This document shows, piece after piece, positions 24,278 through 36,292 of a DNA stretch of 64,000 nt. Origin of the DNA: Acanthornis magna (taxonomy: Eukaryota; Chordata; Aves; Passeriformes; Acanthizidae). The notes beneath the pieces were generated by a model that saw only the letters and a program-made list of their open reading frames with translations, ran no database searches and was not told where the DNA came from. Made by a program: the position numbers and the translations under genes. The DNA lies in assembly GCA_036785705.1 (NCBI GenBank), contig JAWUZG010000970.1, positions 2,390,501 to 2,454,500 on the forward strand, given 5' to 3'. Positions within the stretch are counted from its first letter, which is position 1. Every line of letters starts with the position of its first letter.

Positions 24278-24545
24278 ACAGAATCATTGGATACCTTGAG
24301 TTGGAAGGAACCCACAATGATTGTCAAGTCCCGCTCTACACAGAGCAACCTAAAAGTTAAACAGCGTGTCAGAGCGCTGTCCAAACACTTATTGAGCCCT
24401 GACAGGCTCAGGGCCATGACCGCTTCCCTGGGGAGTCTGTGCCGGTGCTTGGCTGCTCTTGCAGTGACAATCTCTTTTCTAATGCCCAGTCTGACCTTCC
24501 CCTGACACAGCTTTATGTCATTTCCTTGCATCCTGTCTCAGTTTC
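24278..24545 (-). mobile_element. CR1 LINE 3' end, antisense
   Basis: On the + strand this begins with cagaatcattggatacc and ttgagttggaagga, the reverse complement of a CR1 tail. It ends with cctggggagtctgtgccggt, then a gtgacaatctcttttctaatg block and ccttcccctgacacag. These correspond to the block that in CR1 consensus encodes the RT C-terminus. It is 5'-truncated at about 24545 and moderately diverged. Confidence 0.85.
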
Positions 24546-27397
24546 TTGGTGTTCTTTCTACTTATTAGGAGATATTTTTTAAGGATTTTTCCCTGAATTT
24601 CATTGTTCATAGTAAACATAATTGTTCTCTGCAATATAACGCATTTTGTTGCTCAAACATCTTACCTTTTTTATTTGATCTGCTTTGGGCTACCTGCCAT
24701 TTTTTATGTTAGCTGTTTAGGGCCTAATTTTGTCACCATAATAATATATGACTGATTGTCCATGTAAGCTTTTTTCAATTCTTACTCAGGTTTTGAAAAT
24801 GAAGTCGTATTTTATTGCTAACAGAGTATATTCATCAATCTAGTAAAGCCATTATCAGTTGCTTTGAGATTAATATGTAATGTTTTCATTTGCATTAGAG
24901 TGCAAGATAAAAGGTCAAAAGTGAAACTTGAAAAGCAGCAGGGTCAAATAAATATAATCACCTTTAAAATAATTTCTAAAATTAGGGTCAGTTTTCTTTT
25001 CATGTTATCATCTTAAAAGCAACCAATCCGACACTTTTTTGCTAGTAGGCCCAGAAAGGTTTTCTTCTCTTTTTTTATGGCCAAGGAAAGCTTTCAGAGA
25101 TTGGATGACAGTTTTAGGCCATTGTCTATCCTAACTAAGCCAGGCAGGAAGCTTTTGGCACAGGTCTGTCAAAGTTTTCTCCAGATTTTAGTCTAATGCT
25201 AATCTCAAATCAAGTTCTGTAAGTATTAAAGTGGATGAAATTGAGAGAGTGTATTGACTATGTACATTGCCCATTCACCCTAAATTCAGGTGTATTTTGT
25301 TCCCATTTTATTCTAACCATATGAATTTTGTCAGGAACAAAAGGAAAATGTTCTATAAAGTAATGTCTAGAAGTGAATATACCAAGTGTATTGGGTATGG
25401 TATTCAGCACCATTTTCCTCTACCAAGCTCCTGATTTTCAGCAATACTTGATCATGTAATGTAGCCCATCTGGACTATTTTATGCAGTGGAAATGCTAAT
25501 TAAATAATTTTTTTTTATGTTCAATATTTCCATGGTTCATCATGGTAATGGATATGAGGACTAAGAAATTTACAGCTCATTAATATTTTAAAAATTAATA
25601 CTGTTTAGACATAGAATAGTAACTTAACTCTATCTTTACAGAATTTTGCAATACAAGAGTGTTAAAACAAAAACTACTCTCACAAGTTTAGCCTATTTAA
25701 TTCCCACACTGCCTTCAACTGGACATTAACCAGGGGAATATGAAATGTTACTTTCCCCAAATCTTTTTGACATCCAAATCCTTTATATTCCTATTAAAAA
25801 CAAGCCCCACTCCCCACTAAAGCTGCTAAGAAGTCCCTGAAATAAAACAAAGTCAAAAGAGGATTTTAAGTAGCTGCTGAAAATTGCTAATAGAAAAAAC
25901 AAGATCACAAGAAAAGAAAGTGGGTTTATGCAGAGTTCTTTTTTTTTTTTTTTGGAGTGACTCAGAAAAAGAAATCTCTTGCACTTGTGTAGAAATTGCA
26001 TTCTGCCCATACACTGAAGGGTTAACACCGCTAATCCATGTTCTGTTTGGTGGGGGGTTTTTTCCATGGTTGTACAAATAATGCAGATTTTTAAAGAGAT
26101 TAATGCTTGTTATTCTGTGAAGGAGGCATGGGAGAAAGTATTTTGATGTTCTGCCAGTGTTCAAAATTTTCTCTTTAAATATAGTTTAGGATGATAATGT
26201 CTTGGACTGTTTATATTGTCTCTAGTAGGATTTCTCCAACAAATGCATACCAGCCAAGTATACCTCATTATGTTAAAACAGACATGGTAATGTATTTCTG
26301 TGCATTGGGAAGATTTTTTTTCATAGTGGAGATATGTTTTTGCAAGCATACACAGTTCTGAACCATGTGCTAAATGCTAGGTTTTTCAGAGCAGTATAGA
26401 TAGTTTCTCTCAGAAATTTTTACCGCAGTCAACATATTATCTAGTCTGAATAAATTAATGCAAAAAAAGGAACAGATTCATTATATTGCCAATATAGAGA
26501 CTCAAACACTGTACTAGGTACCAGAATTTTCACCATCTGAACATCTGATTCTAATGTCAGTTATCTTAGCCCCATAACAACTGGTTATTGGTTGAGCTCA
26601 TCTTCCCTCTGCTCAGGACAACTGCTGTTCACAAAGTGCTGATTTCCTATGTGCTTAATTTTTCATTCAGCTGTCAAGAATGCATAGCCATTAAAATTAA
26701 TCTCTGTCTATTATTCTAACATTCATTTGCAGCTCTCATGCAAGTGTATGCAAGGAAATTTCCAAAGGCATTGCTGTAAAGTGGGACCCCAATATTTTTT
26801 CTTGATGATTCCTTGCCTGCTGTTTTCACCTTTGAAAAATGTGCGCTATAGAATTTCTTTCTGTGGAAGGCCTACAGGAAAACAATTTCTCAATAGACTG
26901 ACAATAAAGCTAGAAGACACACTGTATTCAAGACAAAAGACCACATTTTTCTCTTAAGAGTCTAATTTAGGGGAAAAGTTAAGAAAAATTCTAACCCCAG
27001 ATTTATTGGCCAGATGAAAAGAGGAGGATTGGAAGATATTAGGTAAGGCTAAAAAAGTCTGCAATCTGTGGATTGAAAATACTGGCATTAAAACAGCTAC
27101 AACTATGTTACCTCAGTTTCAAACTCATTATTTTTTGATCTTTTATCTCATGTTCCACGAAATGATTACCAGTGTGGGTTGGAAAAAGACAGGAATTTTA
27201 AAGGCACCTAAAAATATCTGACACTACATAAGCATAAAATCATCATACAAAGTATAGCAACTTTGAGGGTTGTGTAAGTGAATGGAATTCACTCTTGTGT
27301 CTGTGTCTGAGGGTCACCATACCAGACTAGGAGCCAGTCCTTGCTCTGTGTGAGGCTGTTTCTTGGATGTCATGGGAGGGATCTCTTGAGGCCATGC
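24546..27397. other. Intergenic or intronic, no supported gene
   Basis: AT-rich sequence with poly-T or poly-A runs (for example 25938-25954). The overlapping minus-strand frames around 25783-26164 are lysine- and phenylalanine-rich by composition and do not resemble a protein family. Confidence 0.6.
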
Positions 27398-27640
27398 GCC
27401 CAATCCCCATCCCCCCTGGTTCAAGGCAAGGTTGGCTAAAGCAAGTTCCTTAATACATTGTCTGGTCATTTCTGAACATCTCCAAGGATGGAAACTCTGC
27501 AGTTTCTCTATGCAACCTGATCCAGTGTTTGACCTCACCTTAACAATGGGGTTTTTTCTTATGTTTAAGTGGTATTTCCTGAATTTCAGTTTATGCCCAT
27601 TGCCTGTTGTCCATCCATTGGATACCACTGAGAAGAGTCT
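27398..27640 (-). mobile_element. CR1 LINE 3' end, antisense, head-to-head with the next copy
   Basis: On the + strand this reads as the reverse complement of a CR1 3' end: cccctggttcaaggcaaggt, catctccaaggatgg, gcaacctgatccagtgtttg, cttatgtttaagtgg, tcagtttatgcccattgcct and ccactgagaagagtctgg. It stops abruptly at about 27640, where sense-orientation CR1 sequence begins. The 209-aa minus-strand frame at 27314-27943 spans both copies and is not a gene. Confidence 0.85.
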
Positions 27641-28662
27641 GGCGGAATTCTTAATCACCAGGTTTGCAGATGGCATGAAGCTGAGTGGTGCAGCTGATGC
27701 AGGAGGGAAGGGATGCCATCCAGCAGGACTGACAGGCTTGAGCAGTGGGCCTGTGTGAATGTCATGAAGCTCAACAAAGCTAAGTCCTACAACTTGGTTT
27801 GGGCATTCCCCAATATCAATACAGACTGGAGAATGAAGGGATTGAGAGCAGATCGGTGGAGAAGAGTTTGAGGATAGATACTGGTACATGAAGAATTGGA
27901 CATGACCCAGCAACATGTACTTGCAGGCCAGAAAGGCAAACATATCCTTGTCTGCATCAAAAGCAGCATGGCCAGCGGGTTGGGGGGGTGATTCTGCCCC
28001 TCTGCTCTGGTCTCATGAGACGCCACTTGAGTACTGCCCCCTCTTCTGGAGTCCTCAATGCAAGAAAGAATGGATCTGTTGGAGCAGGTCCAGAACAGGG
28101 CATGAAAATCAGCAGAGGGAGGATGGAGCACCTCTCCTGTCGATAAAAAAAGAAGGGCTGAAAGAAGCTGTTCAGCTTGGAGAAGGAAAAGCTCTAGGGA
28201 GACCTTACTGTACTGTAGCCTTTCAATAAATAAGAAAGATAAAGGTAAGACTTTTAGCAACCAGATCTGGTAAAAGAGACCATTCTGTCAGCAGGGTGGT
28301 GTTGGATCTTTGAAAATTCCATTCAACCCAAATCATTCTATGGTTCTATGATTCTATGGTTCTATACTGGCAGACAGTAACAGGACAAGGGGCAGCAATG
28401 CTTTAGACTGAAAGAGGGCAGGTTAAGATTAGATGTTAGGAAGAAATTCTTTCCTCAAAGGGTGGTAAAGCACCAGAGTAGGTTGCTCACAGAAGTAGTG
28501 AATGCCCCATTGCTGAAAGTGTTCAAGGCCAGGTTGGATGGGGCCCTGCGAAACCTGATCTAGTGGGTGGCATCCCTTCCCATGGCAGGGGGGTTGGAAC
28601 CAAGTGATCTTTAAGGTCCCAGCCAACCCAGGCCATTCTATGATTCTACTATTCTGTACACC
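27641..28662 (+). mobile_element. CR1 LINE, long 5'-truncated copy, sense, interrupted by a second CR1 tail
   Basis: The copy starts in the RT domain at the block following the FADD-type catalytic motif (tttgcagatggcatgaagct, in which the second Asp codon is altered). It proceeds through gtgggcctgtgtgaatgtca, ccccaatatcaatacagact, aaagcagcatggccagcggg and gtcctcaatgcaagaaagaa to about 28265. It resumes at about 28370 (agtaacaggacaaggggcag) and runs to the 3' end (ccattctatgattctac) near 28650. The intervening ~100 bp end in their own attctatggttctatgattc tail. The coding frame is destroyed. Confidence 0.88.
28266..28369 (+). mobile_element. Short CR1 3' tail nested in the larger CR1
   Basis: A brief 3'-terminal CR1 segment (cattcaacccaaatcattct, then three attctatggttct-like units) interrupts the surrounding copy between its dinucleotide-level matches to the block before and after the acaggacaagg site. 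Boundaries are approximate. Extreme 5' truncation is typical of CR1. Confidence 0.6.
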
Positions 28663-29644
28663 ATTCAGATATACATAAACACTCAATAAGATCTCCCTTG
28701 AGCTTTCTCTACTAAACTAAACTATACTCCGTCTCTCTTGGCCTTTTCTCATGTAAGTATCAATATATTTCCTTGACTCAACTGATACAAGCCTTCATTT
28801 TAATAAAAAGGGGATATTTTTGCAGGTCAATGATACAATGCCAAAAATAATTTAGAGACTTGAGAAATCATTTTAGAATTCTAAATTCTTCTTCCAGTTG
28901 CAAAGCCAAATGTATAGCTCACTGTGTTGTGGTTGGTGTCTAGAGAGAAAATAAATCTGGAATGTTGGGGACTAATTCTCAGTTCTGATCTGTATTTTCC
29001 ATTGTAGTGAAGAATTCGTCAGAAATCGAGGTGGGGCTTTTTCCTTTTCTTTCCTTCTTCATTTTAGATATGAGAGAAAATTGGAAGTTGCTGCATGCTG
29101 GAAGTTCTGACTGAGCCATGTGTAATAGTGGTCAGGAGTGAGTGATGTTTGGACTGCTCTAGCAGGTTTAGGTCACTGAAAAGTATCAGATATAGGGATT
29201 AGTTTCCAGTGATTGGGTACATTAGGTACCCAGCTGTTTTCTTACACCAGTTAAACAGACACTACATAGTTTTTAAAAATTCAATTTTCTCCTTTGAATA
29301 TGACTGTGCTGAAAATGTGATCTGGCCAAGGCCATTTCTACACATTTCACAGGTGGCATTTACCAGCAGTGAATCAGTATACCCTAGGATCTGGACCAGA
29401 ACACTGAAAGCTGTAAAAAATTCAAGTCTTCACTGTCGTATTATGGTATGCACTCACGCTGATCTGGGGACAGGGTTTTCTAAAGAGTCTAGGGAAGGTA
29501 AGTGCTAGAATTTTTCTTTTATTTCCATGAGTTTCATGTGACTAATTGCTCTAAAAATCTCTTTAAAAATCTGAATTTCATGACTGAAATCATGTAGTAA
29601 ACTAAAATTCACCAATTTCCATTAAATTCTGACTTCAGTTCTAT

Positions 29645-29724
29645 TATGTACATATATGTACATATATAGATATACTTCATATATATATATGTATGTGTAT
29701 ATGTATATAAATATAAATAGATAA
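29645..29724. repeat. Compound TA/TG/CA microsatellite
   Basis: Interrupted runs of tacatatatg, tatatatatatg and tgtatatg, followed by ataaatataaatag. Confidence 0.9.
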
Positions 29725-31546
29725 AGCTCTTATTTTCATTGTTATTTTCTCTCTTGAGTTCTTTGGCAATTTCAATTACCTGCCAGAGATAATACTTTGC
29801 TTAGATAATCACTAATAAAATTCTGTATACTTTTGTGAATATTAAGTCAGAATTGATTAAATTGAATAAAGAAGTGAATACATTTTGAAGAGTGAAGTGT
29901 AAATAACCAGAAAGCAGTGGTATAACTGGAGTATTTTAACACATTTTTTTCTAAATATTTCTAATAGATAAAAGCCCAGAGGAGCTGGTTATCCAAATGA
30001 GCAGCATACCACAGTTTTCACTCCCTTTTTCACGTGATTTGACAGCAGCTGTAGGCTGATTAAGGCTATTAGTAAGAAACTAAAGCAGGTCATAAGACAT
30101 TTTGTGCCATATTGCTTCAAGATAGGATGGGAAGGAAAAATATTTCTTACCGAAATTGTGAAATAAGTGGTTAGAAACAACTGCCACCCTAGAACCAGTT
30201 ACCATAAAAATGCTTGGATGGTGTGGTCCTTGTGGTAAGGATTTTCTGTTGCAAACTGAGGAATCTGAACTTGATAACCACTATTCTTCTTTTGAAAAAT
30301 TGTGAAATTTGAAAAATACAGTCACATCTATTCTTTTATTTTTGAATTCTCAGTAATAAGGCTTTACAGGTATCCTGCAGTGCGCAGCAATCAAGAAATG
30401 CATATGTAGGTACAAATAATTGTCATTTCTGTTTCTTCAGACAAGTTTTGCCATTCTACTCTGCAGAACTGCTGCACCTACCAACCAGAAAACACAGATA
30501 CAGTAATTTGTGAGTAGAGACTGTCTCATCTTCCCTGTGAGAGAGGTGTTTTTCTGATGTCTGCTCAAGACATATGCTCACACCCAAGCCAATGGGACAC
30601 CGTGTTTAGCTCAGTGTTGACATCATTGCCAGGAGCATTAATACACTTTGCCTGTCAGCACTGCCTTAGCTGAAGCTGTGCAGCATTAAATCTGTAATCT
30701 GAGCTTTGAGTGGCATTCAATGTCTTTTCTTTTGCAAATGAAATAATTTCATACCACTGCATTTAACCTTATGGTGTTTCTGGTGATTTTTAGGATAATG
30801 AATAAAGATCAGGCGGGATTGGACCTTTGTGAGGAAATCTCCAACTATTCTTAAATGTGAGAGCAAGGAGTCGTAGTTACTCACCAGATGCCGCTCTTTT
30901 GTTTCAGTTAGCTATCAGACAGTGCCATGTCAGGACACTTAGTTGTTGGGTTTTTTCCTCAAGCAAAACCAAGGCCCTGATTAAACCTGATCAGAAAATG
31001 GAAAGTGTATCTTGAAAAATAATTTTAAAAATAATTTAAAAAATCAGATTCTTATATGTAAGACTGACAACTGGAAAATTTCCACTTTTAGCCAAAAAGA
31101 AACAATTTATGAGTGTGATGCAATTAGTAAATTAAGAACTTCGTTTCCTTGGGACTACTGTAACATGAGATACTTGAGATACTGGAGCATTTCAGTGTAT
31201 AAATTTAGATTCTGAATCTCACAGGACAAGTGGGAACACAGGGATGATAGGCAACACAGCAGCAGCACAGCTGTGTGGTGCAGCATATGGGCATGAAAGC
31301 AGCTACAGACACTTGGTATTTTTAAAGAAAACTTTAACGACAGTTCTGAAAAGGCGCTGAGCTAAATTTCTCTCATTTATATTTTCATACCTGTCATGCA
31401 TCTGTATCTAAACTAACAGCCCCTGATAATATTCTTGTAGCAGTTTTTATATGCAATAACATGTTGAGAATTTATTCCAGAAAGGATATTGTACTCCAGA
31501 TCCCTTGCTGGCAGTATAATGTAATTTCTGTGTTTTAATAATTTTT

Positions 31547-31561
31547 CCAGTAGATGGCAGT
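31547..31561 (+). promoter_or_regulatory. Predicted CTCF binding site
   Basis: ccagtagatggcagt matches the 15-bp CTCF core CCASYAGRKGGCRSY at every position. A one-mismatch copy lies at 36402-36416 with the same preceding tttt. Binding depends on cell type and methylation and is not shown by sequence alone. Confidence 0.55.
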
Positions 31562-33247
31562 AGCCACTTATGGGCTGATAAATTAGCACCATCATAGTGC
31601 ACTATATGAACATGCAGCAGTAAATCCCACATATGTTCCTATGTAGGTACGTAACACACAACTGAGCTGTAATTGTGTCTGTTACAAGTGTGTCACCTGT
31701 TTTCCATATCTGAGCATGAAGTCTTTTCTGAATATTTTCCTTTTGAGTCTGCTGGTTTGCTTAGAAATCTATGATAGTATAAAACTAATAAAGCTGTTAG
31801 AGGGCTGCTAAGGGTTAAGGACAAATATATTTCAAAGCATGCTTAGTTCTGAGGTCGTTGGAGTTTGCCTGCATTTGAAAACTGTTGTTGCTTACTTAGA
31901 GTTGATGAATTTTATAAAGTCTTACATTCAGATTCAAGTATTTTATTGTAAATTATCTGACATTAAATTGTGCTTTTATGATTGGAATTTCATTCAAATA
32001 ATATTACATGTTTTCTTGTGCCAAAATCAGTATGGATGATTCTGCATTGCGAAATATGTCATGTTGCAAGACTGTCAAAACCTACCATGGTTTTCTATTT
32101 TGTTTTGCTGCTTCTAGGCCTTCTTTCCATCCATGTCACCTTTTGTGTCCTGGAGGCATGGTACAGAAATTGTTATTGTGCTGTTTAAACACTGATCTGA
32201 AGACTTTTATGTGGTTGTGCCTAATTCATAAGGAGTTCACAAACCAGAGCTCTCGGTGCTTCATCTGCCATATAAGATGTTGGATGGAGTCATATTCTGA
32301 GAAGCTTGGAGGGGAGACTTTTTCTCACCAGAATGATCTGCATTATTTTAGCTGATCTGCAGTTGTATAAATGGTCACTGTTATGCAGATGAAGGAATAC
32401 ATGGGATTAAATCTGGTTTTACCAAATATCTCATAAGTAGATCTTTGATAAGAATTACAATGATCTAGTGTTTTTATGAAAAGTTTGATGGTATCTTGCT
32501 GACTGGGCTTTGGCAGTCTCAGTAATACAAATACGAGAATGTCAGACACATTGAATCTCAGAAACCCCTAAAGAGATATGGGGAACTAGAAGACCCTGGA
32601 AAACACTGACGAATCAACCTGAACAACAAGCAGAGGACAAGATGGATGCGCGGAGTCAAATCCAGTAAACAGAAATTGATACAGTGGTATTCAACTTCAG
32701 CGTAGGAGAGTTGGGAGGTTTAAATAACTTCATGGCACTAACATATTTTTCCAGCCTTTTTTTGTTTCATGCATTAAGTGCCTTTCCTACCCCCTTGCCT
32801 GCATCCTGGCTTCTGTTCAGCTGTCCTGCACACTGCCTGTTGCCACTTCCCTATTTCTGTAAGTACATGCAAGCAGAAACAATGTCCCACTCTGTCCCGG
32901 ATCATGGTGTTTCATCTCTTCCTTTCTGTCTAGTTGACTTCTGATTCTCTGAGAAGGGTGTTATTCAGGTGACAGTTTTAAAGACAGACATACAGAGAAG
33001 GGTGAGGAATATTTTTGAATCCAAGAATGCACACAGTTCTCAGTTTTCACTAATACACTGTCAATATGTGCCTTTACAATATTCACAGGCACATCCATCT
33101 TATCAATGGCCATTCATTTCTCCAGGCTGGCAGGGCAACCAATTTTTACTGTGATGCTTCAAATCCCACCTGGAGAGTATCTATGCATGTGAGGAAGGTA
33201 ACTTTTTCTCCTTTTTGCCTTATAGCTCTAATTTCATGAAAAAAAGC

Positions 33248-33267
33248 GGGGGGGGAGAGGGAAGGGG
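33248..33267 (+). repeat. G-rich tract, potential G-quadruplex
   Basis: Eight consecutive G, then aga, ggg, aa and gggg, giving four G-tracts of at least three with short loops. Confidence 0.6.
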
Positions 33268-33270
33268 TAA

Positions 33271-33294
33271 TGAATGATGATGAATGATGATGAA
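33271..33294. repeat. Short tandem repeat, unit tgaatgatga
   Basis: Two full 10-bp units and a partial third. Confidence 0.9.
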
Positions 33295-36089
33295 AAGGCA
33301 ACAAGTTCTTGACATACATACCAAAGTATTCACTTGAATGTACATAGTGCTATGAAAGCCTAGGACAAGATTTTTATAAGATCAGTTTTAATTTTTTGGT
33401 ATTGCTATCTGATGAATAAAAGACTTGACATTTTCTTCTTACTCTTTTGGGTCATGGATCCTCCTTTTATTTCATCATCATAACATATTCAGAGACTCTG
33501 AAATAACGTGGAAACTTTGACCTTGTTACAAGATCTGTATTACAAACTATGCATGAATGTGCAGAAAAATAACGTTAAATGTGATAACACTTATCATTAA
33601 ACTATGATAAACAGTACACTAAGCCAAGAAGACATCTAGCATTCCTAAGACATGTCTTCTATGAAAATAAAATGTATACTGATGAAAAGCTGAAATTAGT
33701 GTGTGAGTACAATTCATTCTTCATTTTTTTACTTTGTCTCATTTTACTCAGTTCTCCGTTCTGACTTACCAGGCTTGCTTTTCTCCTACTCCCTTGTGCA
33801 AAGTTCTTTCTTACTTGCTCTCCTGAGCTTCTGCAAAACACATCAAGTAGCAGTCAAAGGAAACATGGTGTTGTTTTTTTTTTTCTGGAATCATGGTATT
33901 TGAGTGTTGTAGATGTGGCACTGTATTATGCCTTGGTCTTTCCTATGTGTCTCATTATTGTAGGTGAACTTTCCATATGCAGACCAAACACTGGTATACC
34001 ACAGACGAAGATTTTTCTCTGTTTATGACCTTTGGGGTATAGAGCTTTTTAAAAAAAGAAGCAAACATTTTGACAATCAATAGACTTCTTTGATTTAGAG
34101 AATGCCAGCTCTGTAAAATGATTTGGTTTTGGCTGAGTCCAAAGCCAGTGCCTTCCTTTGCAGGTCATCCTGATTCACAAGTTACTCTCCACATTATATA
34201 TGTTGGCAACAAGTATGTGTGTTCATCATAATTTACTCCTGACTGCTTGACTTGACTATGAAAAAGAAATACTGTAATAGAACCAAGACAGCAATAATAC
34301 CAATAGAAGGGAAACTTTGCTAAAGACAGAAGAGCTTCAAGGTTGAATGAATTTATAATGTAAATACAGTTGGTTGGGCCCATTGGGCAGTGGGAGTGTG
34401 CACAACAAGCATTGTGCAAACCAAGTCAGACAACAAAAAATGAGTGGAATCCAGCACAATGGTTACAGACATATCACACGGTGTTCTGCTCCATCTGCTG
34501 TGATAAACATGACAGAGGCAAGGTGGGTTACTGGTGAGCAGCATCATGTAACAGGTCATTTCCATGTGGATGCTGCAATTGTAAAGGCAAACTGGGTTTG
34601 AACCAGCTAGATCCCTTTTACTCCTGAACAGTGATCAGCTGCCCTGCTCTCATGGGTATCTTCCACATCCCCAGCAAACATGGATCACTCCTGCTATTTC
34701 AGGTGCAGTGCTGAAGATTTGCTTCTCTGAGTGAAGAGAGACAGGAGGTAGAAAAATTGTGCCGGCCTCACCCCAAACTCTCCTCACACCTGCTCAAAAC
34801 AGGCCTGTAGAAAGCAAAAGTTCTCCTAGGCAAGACGTGGCAAGCTGCCCAAGATGTCAAAATGATTTGCTGCGACCATGCTCCGAGACAACTCAATCAG
34901 TTCCAGGTCCTGTGCAACTTGCCAGTCTGGATGAATATTGCAGCATCAATGACATATTTCTGGTGAACACTGTGTCTTTCAAGTTGTTGTTGGACTAAAA
35001 ATATGACAGGTCATTGGCTTCTAGACTAGTCCCTTCACACAGATTCTACACAGTTGTCTGTCTGACCTTCCTGACACTTGTAGTGTCAAGTTCCTGAAAA
35101 ACAAAGAGAGCTTAAACTTTGGCATACACTAATAAGTTATCCACTGCCACAACAGACTGGCCTTTCCCACTCTAGGTAAGGGTTTAACACATGTGCATAC
35201 ACGTCTTGATTTCCTGGAAGGAATATTTAGAATACGTATGAACTTTGTTGGAATGCACTGCTTGTTCTGGACATGATAGTGTTTCCCTAGGTGTATAAAC
35301 CCATGCTTAATGTGTAAATCACTTAGCTGCTGAGATAAGCAAGTAAGTTACTACTCCCAAGCGAGAGTGGTTGGCTACTAGTGGTCAGCTAGTTCCTGTT
35401 GCTATTCACAGCCTCTAAAATCTGTTTACAGAGCTGTTTGTATGAGTGCTTCCTATCCTTTACATTCATACTTTTTATCCTGATCCCATCTGAACTTGTT
35501 TTACTGTGAGCTTTACACTCAATGTGGAGTATGTGAACAAACATACTGCTCCAGGGAAGACAGAGTTGCTTATTTCCCAAAGATTGGCTGTGTGATAAGC
35601 AATACTTAGTTTGAATCAGAATTTAAAATCCTGCCTTAGTGCAGGAATGGTTTAAGTGTAAAATGCCACAGAAGTGTTTCATTATAGTATTTGAAGAGTA
35701 TATAGTATATAGTATATATTTCATATAGTATTTATTCATAGTATCTGAAGAATTATTTGAAGAATTAATTCTGGTTCTTTTTCTTTGCCCTCAAAAAAAA
35801 AAAATCATTTTATGGCAGCTCTGAGTCGTTTTATGCTGTAAAAAGGTGGGTTATTCCTAAATGTCACAAGTTAAGCAGATAAGGCAGAAGAACAGCTTGG
35901 CTGAACAGGGATCTTCTCTTGGAAATAAGACAGAAAAGGACGGTTATGTCCAGTGGAAACAAGGTCAGGTGACGTAGGAAGAATACAGATATGCTACTTG
36001 CCAATGTAGGGAGAAAAAAAAATTTTTTTCAGCCAAGGCTCAATTACAGATGAAGTTGTCAAGAATTGTGGAGGGGCAATAAAAGCAGG

Positions 36090-36292
36090 GTTTTTTCAAA
36101 TAAGTAAATGGCAAAAGACAGTTAGAACCCATTACACGATGAGGATGGTCATCTCACAAACAGGGACAGAGACAAACAGAAGTGTTTAATGTATTCTTTG
36201 CCTCTGTCTTCAACATGGGCCGGGAGCTTGACTCAATGATCGTGACCCTTCCAACTCAGCATATTCTATGATTCTATAATTCTATGATTATA
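36090..36292 (+). mobile_element. CR1 LINE with a large internal deletion, sense
   Basis: The left part (ggtcatctcacaaacaggg, then gtgtttaatgtattctttgc and ctctgtcttcaaca) matches the CR1 region between the endonuclease and RT domains. The right part (gggagcttgactcaatgatc, ttccaactcagcatattc, then three tctatgattctat-like units) is the very 3' end. Nearly the whole RT domain between them, well over a kilobase, is missing. Confidence 0.85.

Larger units (their letters stand above)
28663..36089. other. Intergenic, AT-rich, no supported gene
   Basis: No protein-like frame is supported. The stretch holds a TA/TG-rich microsatellite at 29645-29724, a CTCF-consensus match at 31547, a G-rich tract at 33248 and a 10-bp tandem repeat at 33271. 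Possible non-coding exons (29251-29497 and 30441-30509) are treated under findings. Confidence 0.6.

Noticed and set aside
27314..27943. 209-codon minus-strand frame, the longest in the window
   Set aside because: It crosses the junction between two CR1 copies of opposite orientation and reads the right-hand copy antisense.
27787..28260. 157-codon minus-strand frame
   Set aside because: Antisense translation of the sense CR1 copy.
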